DNA from: JAWXUE01 sp044432925 | GTDB lineage: Bacteria; Bacillota_I; Bacilli_A; Acholeplasmatales; Anaeroplasmataceae | Assembly (NCBI GenBank): GCA_044432925.1 | Contig: JAWXUE010000029.1 | Location: 1 to 16,311, forward strand | Reading direction: 5' to 3' | Length of the DNA: 16,311 nt | Shown: positions 1 through 7,394 of the stretch, one piece after another | Layout: every line of letters starts with the position of its first letter | How positions within the stretch are numbered: position 1 is the first letter of the stretch | Made by a program: the position numbers and the translations under genes | Notes under the pieces: model-generated | The model's input: only the letters and a program-made list of their open reading frames with translations | The model's database searches: none | What the model was told of the DNA's origin: nothing

Positions 1-1780
1 CTTGTTTACCAAATGCTCTACTAAATAATATTAAATCAAATTTACTCAAGAAAACTTTAGGCATTGAACTAAAATCAACTTTATAAATTCCATTTATATT
101 TAAATTAGATAAATTAGCTTTAGGATAATATCCTGCTTTTGATTGAATGATTAAAGAAACATTAATTTTTTTATTTAACTTTACAGCTACATTATTTAGT
201 GCAATTAAATCTAAATTTAAAACTGAATCAACTAATAATACATTATTAATTTCTTGTTTATTTAATACATTATTAAATAATATTTCAGAGTCATTAATTG
301 CTTTAAAGTAGAATCTTCTTAAGTATTCTAAAGATCCTTTTTCACTTTCTAATTTAATCTCCGATTTATTATACATACACATTTTAAATTTATTATTTTT
401 AATATCATTTAAAATTGTATTGTATTCTTTAACAATATCAAATTTAACTTCTTTATTAGTAATATTATATTTAGATGAATTAGTTAATAAATTTGTTAAT
501 TCTTTTCTTATTGTATCAAATTTTAATATTTTTCTAATTACTTTACATTGTTCATCTGAAAATACTGTAGCATCGTAAGATGAATCATTATATTCTATTC
601 TAAATTCATTATTTTCAAGCATTTCAATACTTAAAAATTTATCTTCAACAGATAAAATAAATCCTTTATCTAAAGTTGATAAACTTTTAGACACAAAATG
701 TTTTAAGAAATCGTAATAAACACTATCTTTAATTACATTAGAAGAAACAAAAACATCTACTGATGATGATGTAACTTTAAATTTATTGTCTTCTATTTCA
801 TATACATATACTAAGTTTTGTTCTGGTAAGAAAGTTACCTCTGATTCTGAGAAAATAGTATATATAGAAGCAAATAAAGAAATACTAGATTTACTAACTA
901 AAGAAAGTTTTGAAGGGTCATCACTTAAAGTAAAGATATTATCTTTTACTTCTAAATATTTAGAATAACATAATCCGTATCCTTTTTCTAACTCTTCTTC
1001 TTTATTTAATAAACTTTGTATTTCTTTCATTTTTCCATTAATAAGTTCACTTTTACACAATAAATGATTGTTTGTGATTTTAATTTCTTTTGTATTAACA
1101 ATAAAGTCATCACCAATTTTTGAAACCATCATAGGTTTTGGATACAACATAAAGAACTCATCTTCTCCCCTTAATAATTGGTAAGGAGAGAAATATAATT
1201 CTTTTAATTGTGTTTCTCTAGTAACAAATTTATTTATTATTAAAATTTTTCTTATTTCAGTTTTATGAAATTTTTTAGCTTCTCTTAAATTGCGAGTTAA
1301 AAAATATTCTTCGTTTTGACCTAGAAAGTATGATATACCTTCTTTAAATATCTGTACGTATGAATCAGCAAATAAACCTTTAAATTGTCTTTCTAGTATA
1401 TCTACTGTACCTTTTTTTGGATGTTCATAAAAACAACCATAGATAACTTCGTATTCTAAATTTATATCTAAATAATCTAATATAATATCAATTATGTCTT
1501 CTGACAATGGTAATGCATACGCTATTTTTTCTGTTAATTGAATTTTTGCTCTATCTTTATAAAAATCAATATCTAAGTATTTCTTTACTCCATTGTCATT
1601 AAATACAACAAAACATTGTCCACCTAAATTTCTTGATATTTCATCAGGATTTACATCCCCCATAAAACTATATTCAATTTCACTTCCTAATTCTATTGAG
1701 CCTTCATGCTCATCTTCAACGATACCATATAAAATTTTCTTACCTTTTATATCAATATCATATAAAAATTTATTTATCAT
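1..1780 (-). CDS. Large hypothetical protein, partial (C-terminus beyond left edge)
   Basis: This frame on the minus strand is open for 593 codons from an ATG at 1780 to the window edge, so the C-terminus is missing. The start is supported by GCGAGG about seven bases upstream. I do not recognise the family. The first roughly 500 residues look like alternating short beta strands and charged helices, rich in Lys, Asn, Ile and Glu, with no signal peptide or membrane helix and no obvious repeat. The last visible 90 or so residues have a Rossmann-like rhythm: strand NNVLLVDS, a helix, strand INVSLIIQS, then SKFDLILFSRAFGKQ. This could be the start of a GT-B-type transferase domain, but that is a weak inference. 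The gene lies 37 bp downstream of the GT8-like gene and probably shares its promoter, which suggests a role in surface glycan or glycoconjugate work. The reading frame is certain; the function is not. Confidence 0.8.
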   Translation of the reverse strand, partial: MINKFLYDIDIKGKKILYGIVEDEHEGSIELGSEIEYSFMGDVNPDEISRNLGGQCFVVFNDNGVKKYLDIDFYKDRAKIQLTEKIAYALPLSEDIIDIILDYLDINLEYEVIYGCFYEHPKKGTVDILERQFKGLFADSYVQIFKEGISYFLGQNEEYFLTRNLREAKKFHKTEIRKILIINKFVTRETQLKELYFSPYQLLRGEDEFFMLYPKPMMVSKIGDDFIVNTKEIKITNNHLLCKSELINGKMKEIQSLLNKEEELEKGYGLCYSKYLEVKDNIFTLSDDPSKLSLVSKSSISLFASIYTIFSESEVTFLPEQNLVYVYEIEDNKFKVTSSSVDVFVSSNVIKDSVYYDFLKHFVSKSLSTLDKGFILSVEDKFLSIEMLENNEFRIEYNDSSYDATVFSDEQCKVIRKILKFDTIRKELTNLLTNSSKYNITNKEVKFDIVKEYNTILNDIKNNKFKMCMYNKSEIKLESEKGSLEYLRRFYFKAINDSEILFNNVLNKQEINNVLLVDSVLNLDLIALNNVAVKLNKKINVSLIIQSKAGYYPKANLSNLNINGIYKVDFSSMPKVFLSKFDLILFSRAFGKQ

Positions 1781-1817
1781 AAATTTACCTCGCTTTATTT
1801 TTCAAAGAACTAAAATA

Positions 1818-2642
1818 TTATTGCACTGATCTAGGCATAATACTTTCATTTAAACTAAATCTACTGTTAATTTTTTCATATTGAACGTAGATATCATCAA
1901 AATCATGACATTTGAATGTTGAATATACTTTTTCAACTTCCCATGATTTAACTGAAAATGATGCAACCATCATTTTTTTACCACTACAGAAATGTCTAAC
2001 AACTGTATTTTGTCTTACTTTAGCTTGATCATTAAATACACCATCCATTGATAAAACAGAAATTGCAATTTCATTTAATGCATCTTGATCTGGTTTATTT
2101 AATTTTTGAGTGTTAATTAATTGTCTACATCTTTTGAATAATCCTGATTGTTTGATTAATTTCATATTTAAGAATAAAACACCTGTATTAAATTGTTTTT
2201 TACAAGTTGCATCTGTTACAGCAGCAACTTCGTAATCTTCAATATTTAAGTTATCGATTTGTTTTAAATCTTGTAATGCCATTGTATCACAATCTAAATA
2301 GATTAATCTGTCAGGTATTGAATCAACCTCATCTAAATATAATTTAATCATTGAATAAGGTGTGAATTTAGTATCATTGTTTTTGTTTTCAGATAATGAG
2401 TTTAAATAGATATTTGTAGCATCTAATAAAATTACTCTACTTTCTGGATTTTTATTTTTTACAACTGCTTCTAAAATTGAGCAATCTTTAACTGTAATTG
2501 GTGTGTAATCAGGATTCATATCTTTTAAATCCATTGTTACTACGAATACATTTAAAGCATCACTTGAATGTTTAATAATACTTAATAATGATAATAAGAT
2601 TCCTTTAAAAACTTTTCTATTTCCTGCGTAAGCTATGTTCAT
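1818..2642 (-). CDS. GT8-like glycosyltransferase
   Basis: Predicted cytoplasmic sugar transferase of 274 residues with a GT-A fold, using a nucleotide sugar as donor. It opens with strand MNIAYAG, as GT8 enzymes do. A DxD metal motif sits in RLIYLDCDT (D117, D119), followed by FNTGVLFLNM (about 151-160), DQDALNE (about 185-191) and a late His in VVRHFCSGKK (H217) at the place of the third GT8 metal ligand. Acceptor and sugar cannot be told from the sequence. I place the start at 2642 because GGAGGA lies 8 bp upstream. A longer open frame begins at 2711, but the likely promoter (-35 at 2706-2711, -10 at 2683-2688) falls inside that extension. It is the first gene of a two-gene unit with the large unknown protein downstream. 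The fold call is fairly secure; membership of GT8 over a related GT-A family is likely. Confidence 0.75.
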   Translation of the reverse strand: MNIAYAGNRKVFKGILLSLLSIIKHSSDALNVFVVTMDLKDMNPDYTPITVKDCSILEAVVKNKNPESRVILLDATNIYLNSLSENKNNDTKFTPYSMIKLYLDEVDSIPDRLIYLDCDTMALQDLKQIDNLNIEDYEVAAVTDATCKKQFNTGVLFLNMKLIKQSGLFKRCRQLINTQKLNKPDQDALNEIAISVLSMDGVFNDQAKVRQNTVVRHFCSGKKMMVASFSVKSWEVEKVYSTFKCHDFDDIYVQYEKINSRFSLNESIMPRSVQ

Positions 2643-2682
2643 ATATTTATTCCTCCATAAAATTAATTTATATACATTAGAT

Positions 2683-2711
2683 ATTTTACCATAATTAATG
2701 TCTTTTTTCAA
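2683..2711 (-). promoter_or_regulatory. Promoter of the GT8-like gene
   Basis: Reading the minus strand, TTGAAA is followed by a 17-base spacer that ends in TGG and then TAAAAT, an extended -10. The predicted start of transcription is near 2676, about 33 bases before the ATG at 2642. This placement is a main reason for rejecting the longer N-terminus. Confidence 0.6.
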
Positions 2712-2831
2712 TTATTTTCAACAACATACACTATGTTCTAGAGTAAAAAAAGAGCAAGTTAGTAATATATTGTAATACTTTATCATTTTTTGCAAATTTA
2801 TACAGTTTATATTTTATAACTTTTCTACTTA

Positions 2832-2853
2832 TGTTATAATAAAAAAGGTGATT
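2832..2853 (+). promoter_or_regulatory. Compact extended -10 promoter and ribosome-binding site of rlmD
   Basis: TGTTATAAT (2832-2840) is a perfect extended -10. Five bases later comes AGGTGATT (2846-2853), and ATG follows at 2858. No convincing -35 is visible. The predicted transcription start (about 2846-2848) falls on the Shine-Dalgarno itself, so the leader would be only about ten bases. The same layout precedes yidD and ytxK. Confidence 0.65.
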
Positions 2854-2857
2854 AATA

Positions 2858-4201
2858 ATGAACAATTTAAAAATAGATGATGAAATAATTGTAGATGTAA
2901 AAAGATTAGGAATTAATGGTGAAGGTATAGCTTATTATTTAAGAAAAACTATATTTATTAAAAATGCTTTACCTGATGAAACAGTAAAAATTAAAATAAC
3001 AAAAGATTCTTCTAATTATCTTGAGGCTGATGTTGTAAAATTCATGAAACAATCTGAACATAGAGTAAGACCTTTTTGTAAATATTATAATACTTGCGGG
3101 GGATGTCAGTTACAACACTTAGATTATAACCATTCTAAAGTTGTTAAAAGAGACATGTTAATGGAGGCTATAGCAAAATATTCAGATTTAAATCCTAGAA
3201 CATTTCAAGTAAATCAAACAGTTATAATGGATGATGCTAAAAACTATAGAAATAAATCTCAAATGGCTATTTGTAGTAAAGGTGAACAATTATGTACTTC
3301 TTTATTCCAAAGTGATTCAAGAGATAGTGTAGCAATAGATTATTGTGATGTACAAAATGAAATAATAAATACTATTAACAATAAAGTTTTAAGATTATTA
3401 GAGGTATTTGATGTAAAATCAATTGATAACGGTGGTATTCTTAAAAATTTAGTTGTAAGAGTATCAACTACTACAAGTAATGCTCAAGTAACAATAATTG
3501 TTGCAAAAGATAGTGATGTTTTAAGTAAAGTTGCTAAAGAAATAATCAATATTACTAATGTAGTATCTGTATATAAATCAATTAACAAAAGTGATACATC
3601 AATGTTTGGAACTCTAGAAAAATTAGAGGGTGAAGATACTATTACAGAAAAAATCGGTAATTTTAGTTTCAATTTATTACCTACTTCTTTCTTTCAGTTA
3701 AATCCTGTACAAACAAATAAGTTGTATGAAACAGTAAAAAAATTATGTAAATTATCTTTTAAAGAAACTGTAATTGATGCTTATTGCGGTGTTGGTACAA
3801 TAGGAATGTATTTAGCAAAAAATGCTAAAGAAGTTATCGGAATTGAAATTAATGAAGATGCAATAACAAATGCAATTAATAATGCTAAAATAAATAAAAT
3901 CAAAAATATTAGTTTTATTAATGGAGATGCAACATTAGAAATACCTAAATTAATAAATGAAGGATTAACTCCTGATATAATGGTTTTTGATCCACCTAGA
4001 ACAGGTTTAAGTTCTGAAATAAGAGACTTAGTTAACAAAACTAAACCAAAAAGAATTGTATATGTATCATGTAACCCTGCTACTTTAGCAAAAGATTTAA
4101 AAGATTTAAAAAGTAATTATAAAGTTAAATCTATAACTCCATTTGATATGTTCCCATTCACTTCTCATATTGAATCAGTTACATTATTAGAATTAAATTA
4201 A
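2858..4201 (+). CDS. rlmD: 23S rRNA (uracil-C5)-methyltransferase, RlmD/RlmCD (RumA) family
   Basis: Methylates a uracil C5 in 23S rRNA with S-adenosylmethionine. In Bacillus the homologue RlmCD modifies two sites (U747 and U1939, E. coli numbering); which applies here cannot be read from sequence. The 447 residues show the full family layout. There is an N-terminal TRAM RNA-binding domain (about 1-60). Four cysteines for an Fe-S cluster follow (C74, C80 and C83 in CKYYNTCGGC, and C163 in DYCD). The central RNA-binding part ends in FFQLNPVQT. The SAM site is DAYCGVGTIGMYLA (308-321), followed by FDPPRTGL (377-384), the catalytic cysteine C405 in YVSCNPATL, and the general base E439 in HIES. 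Length is normal and all key residues are present. It is a single-gene unit ending in a bidirectional terminator. Confidence 0.92.
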   Translation: MNNLKIDDEIIVDVKRLGINGEGIAYYLRKTIFIKNALPDETVKIKITKDSSNYLEADVVKFMKQSEHRVRPFCKYYNTCGGCQLQHLDYNHSKVVKRDMLMEAIAKYSDLNPRTFQVNQTVIMDDAKNYRNKSQMAICSKGEQLCTSLFQSDSRDSVAIDYCDVQNEIINTINNKVLRLLEVFDVKSIDNGGILKNLVVRVSTTTSNAQVTIIVAKDSDVLSKVAKEIINITNVVSVYKSINKSDTSMFGTLEKLEGEDTITEKIGNFSFNLLPTSFFQLNPVQTNKLYETVKKLCKLSFKETVIDAYCGVGTIGMYLAKNAKEVIGIEINEDAITNAINNAKINKIKNISFINGDATLEIPKLINEGLTPDIMVFDPPRTGLSSEIRDLVNKTKPKRIVYVSCNPATLAKDLKDLKSNYKVKSITPFDMFPFTSHIESVTLLELN

Positions 4202-4203
4202 AG

Positions 4204-4239
4204 AAAAAATCTCTAGAAATTAATCTAGAGATTTTTTTT
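4204..4239. terminator. Bidirectional rho-independent terminator
   Basis: A perfect nine-pair stem, ATCTCTAGA (4209-4217) with TCTAGAGAT (4224-4232), has loop AATTAA and is flanked by an A-run on the left and a T-run on the right, so it can work in both directions. It ends rlmD on the plus strand and the small membrane protein gene on the minus strand, whose stop codon (4238-4240) touches the T-run. Confidence 0.85.
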
Positions 4240-4540
4240 AAACGTTTATTGTACCAACGAATGCTAATACAGCAAATACTATAAAAAATATTAACCATAC
4301 TAAGTCAGGACCAGGTAAATTTGTTTTTTGTAAATAATTCCAACCTGAAATTACTACTGAAACTAAAACAAGGAACATTCCTATTATTTGAAGTGGACCA
4401 GATATAATACTTAGGAATGGAATAAATCCAAAAATCCATGCTATACCAGCACAAAATAAACCAATAAATGCAGCAAAACATGCGATTTTAGTTAATAAAC
4501 CACCCATGCTAGCACTTTTTACACTTTTCTTTTTTGCCAT
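4238..4540 (-). CDS. Small membrane protein, three predicted helices
   Basis: A 100-residue protein of unknown family. The N-terminus is basic (MAKKKSVK), followed by three hydrophobic segments at about 16-38, 46-67 and 78-97, separated by short loops containing SGPLQ and KTNLPGPD. The positive start suggests the N-terminus stays in the cytoplasm. There is no cleavable signal and no catalytic motif. AAGGAAG lies 8-9 bases upstream of the ATG. It is transcribed alone from a well-formed promoter (4571-4599) between two terminated or convergent units, so it is probably a real, actively expressed gene. The layout resembles the many small DUF membrane proteins of Firmicutes, but I cannot assign one. 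Confidence 0.8.
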   Translation of the reverse strand: MAKKKSVKSASMGGLLTKIACFAAFIGLFCAGIAWIFGFIPFLSIISGPLQIIGMFLVLVSVVISGWNYLQKTNLPGPDLVWLIFFIVFAVLAFVGTINV

Positions 4541-4570
4541 AATTTTTACTTCCTTTCATAAAGTCTCTAT

Positions 4571-4599
4571 ATTATAGCACCAAGAAATATTTATAGCAA
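4571..4599 (-). promoter_or_regulatory. Promoter of the small membrane protein gene
   Basis: On the minus strand TTGCTA (4594-4599), a 17-base spacer ending in TGC, and TATAAT (4571-4576). It combines a reasonable -35 with a perfect extended -10. The predicted start is near 4564, giving a leader of about 24 bases. Confidence 0.75.
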
Positions 4600-4627
4600 T
4601 AGTATTGAAAAAATATGTGTAATTATG

Positions 4628-5368
4628 TTAATTAATTAAATTTATAGGGTTATCTATTATATAATCATTTAATTTAATTTGTTTTATTAAAGTATCTAAT
4701 GCTAAACAATTATCCTTACTTACGGTGTGAAGTAAAATTATAGCTCCATTATGTAATCTTGGTATTATAGAATTAATTGTATAATCTACTCCACGTGTTA
4801 CATCACGTTCCCAATCTTTATAAGCTATTGACCAAAATAAATTAGTATATCCTAAATCATCTACTATTTTTAATGAGTCATTATTGAATGTACCCTCAGG
4901 TGGTCTAAAGAACATTGTAAATTCTTCATCAGTTACTTCTTTATACAAGTCTTCTAATTTTTTAATATCACTTTGTATTTCTTCTTTTGATAATTTTTGA
5001 AAATCTTTATGTGAATATGAATGATTTGCAACTAGTTGATTTTTTTCTAACATATACTTTACTAGTTCACTATTCTCTTTTAAATAATGACCAGTAATAA
5101 AAAATACACCTACTACATCATTATTATATAAGATATCAATCATATCTTTTGTATATCCATTTTCATAACCATTATCAAATGTTAAATAAACTTTATTAGT
5201 ATCTTCAGCAAGATATATTCCATTATTATTTGTAATTGTATTATGATATTCATCTCCAGGGTAAGGTCTTATATTAGTAGATTCTTTTGGTATTCCATAT
5301 CCATAACCAAATACTGTAATAGGAGTTAGTGATATCACAACAATAACTATTAAAATTATTTTTTTCAT
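4628..5368 (-). CDS. pdaA: PdaA-like polysaccharide deacetylase (muramic delta-lactam type)
   Basis: Predicted secreted or membrane-anchored carbohydrate esterase 4 enzyme that removes N-acetyl groups from peptidoglycan muramic acid. The 246 residues begin with a signal or anchor helix (KKIILIVIVVISLTPITVF, about 2-20). The NodB domain shows TFDNGYENGYT with D65-N66, the metal-binding H116 and H120 in NHSYSH, RPPEGTF (155-161), FWSIAYKDW (178-186) and the catalytic LLHTVSKDN with H214. Asn instead of Asp at position 66 is typical of PdaA rather than of chitin-type deacetylases. In B. subtilis PdaA makes the muramic-lactam of spore cortex; whether this cell sporulates cannot be decided here. 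The start lies 2 bp after yihY, and its ribosome site AGAAAGGA sits in the last yihY codons, so translation is probably coupled. It is the last gene of the ytxK operon. Confidence 0.85.
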   Translation of the reverse strand: MKKIILIVIVVISLTPITVFGYGYGIPKESTNIRPYPGDEYHNTITNNNGIYLAEDTNKVYLTFDNGYENGYTKDMIDILYNNDVVGVFFITGHYLKENSELVKYMLEKNQLVANHSYSHKDFQKLSKEEIQSDIKKLEDLYKEVTDEEFTMFFRPPEGTFNNDSLKIVDDLGYTNLFWSIAYKDWERDVTRGVDYTINSIIPRLHNGAIILLHTVSKDNCLALDTLIKQIKLNDYIIDNPINLIN

Positions 5369-5370
5369 AT

Positions 5371-6162
5371 TTATCCTTTCTGTGTGCCTAATAATATTTT
5401 ATGAGAAATTTCTTTTTTTAAACTTCTGTTATAGTTAATAATAAATCCAATTATTAGTCCTTGAGAAAGTAAATAAATCCAAATCATAAATACTATAAAA
5501 AAACTTATTGTACCAAAAGAATTTTTATAATCAGAAAATATACTTAAATAAATTGAAAATCCAATTGTAGATAGAAACCAAAATATTGTTGAGAAAAGTA
5601 CACCAGGTATTATATCGATTATTTTATTATAAATAGGTGTTGTAACCTTTTGAATAAATACTATAATTAAAAAAGGAATAAAAAACATTGTTAAATATGT
5701 TAAGATTGTATTTAACATTGTACCTTTAGTAATAAAATTTAGAAATAAAAATACAATAAAAGCTAACACTATAATAACTAGGAAAACAATAACAAGAAAA
5801 ATAGAAAAAGCGCGATTTAACAAGTTTATTTCGGTTATTTTAGTTTCATAAAGTATCTCTGTTGTTTTAATTAAATGGTAAAATAATGTTGAACCACTTA
5901 TAACTGTTGTAGCGATATAAATAAAAGAAAAATTACTTTTAGAAGATTCTGTATATACTATATTTAATATTTGATTAAATTGGTTAGGAAGATATTCAAA
6001 TTCTAGATAATTGAATATATCATATCCTAAACTATTGCAAATATTAATTAACAAGAAGAATACACTTCCTCCATTTATAATTAAAAAAAAGGCAATAGAA
6101 CCTGCTAAAGTACTATAACTTTTATTAGATATTTTCTTATATAAGTTTATAATATTTTGCAT
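5371..6162 (-). CDS. YihY/BrkB (UPF0761) family integral membrane protein
   Basis: Inner-membrane protein of the YihY/BrkB family, historically misnamed ribonuclease BN. Its biochemical role is not established. The 263 residues contain six hydrophobic helices, at about 19-46, 76-97, 117-144, 149-171, 186-210 and 217-246. Family signatures are the early AGSIAFFLI segment and the C-terminal stretch PGVLFSTIFWFLSTIGFSIY, followed by a YxxxFGTISFFIVFMIWIYL-like block. The size is slightly below the usual 270-300. The start is set by AAGGTGATAG just upstream. It lies 24 bp after ackA in the same direction, and CATAAT five bases before AGGTGAT could be a minor internal promoter. It precedes and overlaps the ribosome site of pdaA, which suggests an envelope context. 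Confidence 0.85.
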   Translation of the reverse strand: MQNIINLYKKISNKSYSTLAGSIAFFLIINGGSVFFLLINICNSLGYDIFNYLEFEYLPNQFNQILNIVYTESSKSNFSFIYIATTVISGSTLFYHLIKTTEILYETKITEINLLNRAFSIFLVIVFLVIIVLAFIVFLFLNFITKGTMLNTILTYLTMFFIPFLIIVFIQKVTTPIYNKIIDIIPGVLFSTIFWFLSTIGFSIYLSIFSDYKNSFGTISFFIVFMIWIYLLSQGLIIGFIINYNRSLKKEISHKILLGTQKG

Positions 6163-6183
6163 TCTATCACCTTTTATATTATG
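6161..6183 (-). promoter_or_regulatory. Possible internal promoter and ribosome-binding site before yihY
   Basis: On the minus strand CATAAT (6178-6183), five bases, then AGGTGAT, three bases and the ATG at 6162. CATAAT differs from the -10 consensus at one position and has no TG extension or clear -35, so promoter activity is uncertain. The 18-base string CATAATATAAAAGGTGAT is nearly identical to the one upstream of ytfI (one difference), which is why I list it. Confidence 0.35.
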
Positions 6184-6186
6184 TGA

Positions 6187-7389
6187 TTATTTATTAGCTT
6201 TTATACATTGTAACCTAACAACATCTCTTGCTATCATAACTTCTTCATTAGTTGGGATAACATAAACATTTACTTTAGATTTTGTTGAAGAAATCTTAGC
6301 TTCTTCTCCTCTAACTTCATTTAATACTGGATCTAATTCTACACCTAACACACCTAATCTATTACAAATATTTGCTCTTAAGTGACAAACATTTTCACCC
6401 ATACCAGCTGTAAAACAAATAGCATTTAAACCACCCATTAATACATAGTATGAACCTATAACATCACAAATACGTTTAGCTTGAATATCAAATGCTAATT
6501 TAGCGCGAGCATCACCCTCTGCCATAGCAGCTGTAACATCCCTAGCATCACTACTAATACCACTAATACCTAGATAACCTGATTTTTTATTAAAGTCTGA
6601 TAATACTTCTTCAATAGATTTATTTTCTTTTCTAGCTACCACTTCTAAAACAGTAGGATCTAAGTTACCACATCTAGTACCCATCGGAATACCTTCTAAT
6701 GGAGTTAATCCCATTGTTGTATCAATACATTTCCCATCTTTAACAGCACATAAAGAAGCACCATTACCTAAGTGACAAACAATAATTTTTGTTCCACCTG
6801 GATTTTTACGACAAATTTGTAAAGCTCTGTTAGATACAAAGTTATGAGATGTACCATGAGCTCCATATTTTCTTATACCATATTCTGAATACCATTTATA
6901 TGGAGTTGCATACATATAAGTATCTTCTGGCATTGTTTGATGGAATACTGTATCAAACACAGCAACTTGTAAAACTTCTGGTAAAGCTTTTTGAAATGCT
7001 CTTATCCCAACGATATGTGCGGGATTATGTAGAGGAGCTAAATCTTTTAACTCATCAATTTTTGAAATTACATTTTCAGTAATAACTACTGCATCTTTAA
7101 AAAATTCTCCACCTTGTACAACTCTATGTCCAATACCTGTTATTTCATTTAATGAAGCAACAATATTTTTTTCAACTAAACTAGTTAATAATAATTCAAC
7201 ACCTACAGCATGATCTTTTAATACTGGTTCTGTCTCTTCTTTTTTACCATCATACTTAATAGTAAATATTCCTTTTTCTAAACCGATACGTTCCATTATA
7301 CCTGATGCTATTACAACTTCATTAGGCATATCTAATAATTGAAACTTAATTGATGAACTCCCTGCGTTAACTGCTATAATTTTTCCCAT
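6187..7389 (-). CDS. ackA: Acetate kinase
   Basis: Cytoplasmic enzyme converting acetyl phosphate and ADP to acetate and ATP, the ATP-yielding step of mixed-acid fermentation. The 400 residues carry the expected landmarks: VNAGSSSIKF (N8) at the start, GHRVVQGG (R89), APLHNP, FDTVFH with catalytic D146, YGAHGTSH with H178, HLGNGAS, MGTRCGNLDP with the second essential Arg, and FTAGMGEN near the C-terminus. YGAHGTSH has Ala where most relatives have Phe (YGFHGTSH), a small oddity. The start at 7389 matches the family N-terminus and has GAGG upstream; the frame stays open further upstream to 7488, but that part overlaps ytxK. The gap to ytxK is only 5 bp. No pta is present in the window. Confidence 0.97.
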   Translation of the reverse strand: MGKIIAVNAGSSSIKFQLLDMPNEVVIASGIMERIGLEKGIFTIKYDGKKEETEPVLKDHAVGVELLLTSLVEKNIVASLNEITGIGHRVVQGGEFFKDAVVITENVISKIDELKDLAPLHNPAHIVGIRAFQKALPEVLQVAVFDTVFHQTMPEDTYMYATPYKWYSEYGIRKYGAHGTSHNFVSNRALQICRKNPGGTKIIVCHLGNGASLCAVKDGKCIDTTMGLTPLEGIPMGTRCGNLDPTVLEVVARKENKSIEEVLSDFNKKSGYLGISGISSDARDVTAAMAEGDARAKLAFDIQAKRICDVIGSYYVLMGGLNAICFTAGMGENVCHLRANICNRLGVLGVELDPVLNEVRGEEAKISSTKSKVNVYVIPTNEEVMIARDVVRLQCIKANK

Positions 7390-7394
7390 AATAC

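Noticed and set aside
786..968. Open frame of 60 codons on the plus strand
   Set aside because: It is antisense to the continuous minus-strand frame at 1-1780 and has no ribosome site.
1593..1829. Open frame of 78 codons on the plus strand
   Set aside because: Antisense to the start of the large minus-strand gene, no Shine-Dalgarno, composition typical of a shadow frame.
2643..2711. N-terminal extension of the GT8-like protein by 23 residues
   Set aside because: The extension contains the likely promoter, and a strong GGAGGA stands before the ATG at 2642, which also starts the typical fold.
3484..4038. Two minus-strand open frames within rlmD
   Set aside because: They are shadows of a fully recognised methyltransferase gene.
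6849..7082. Plus-strand open frame within ackA
   Set aside because: Antisense to highly conserved acetate kinase motifs.
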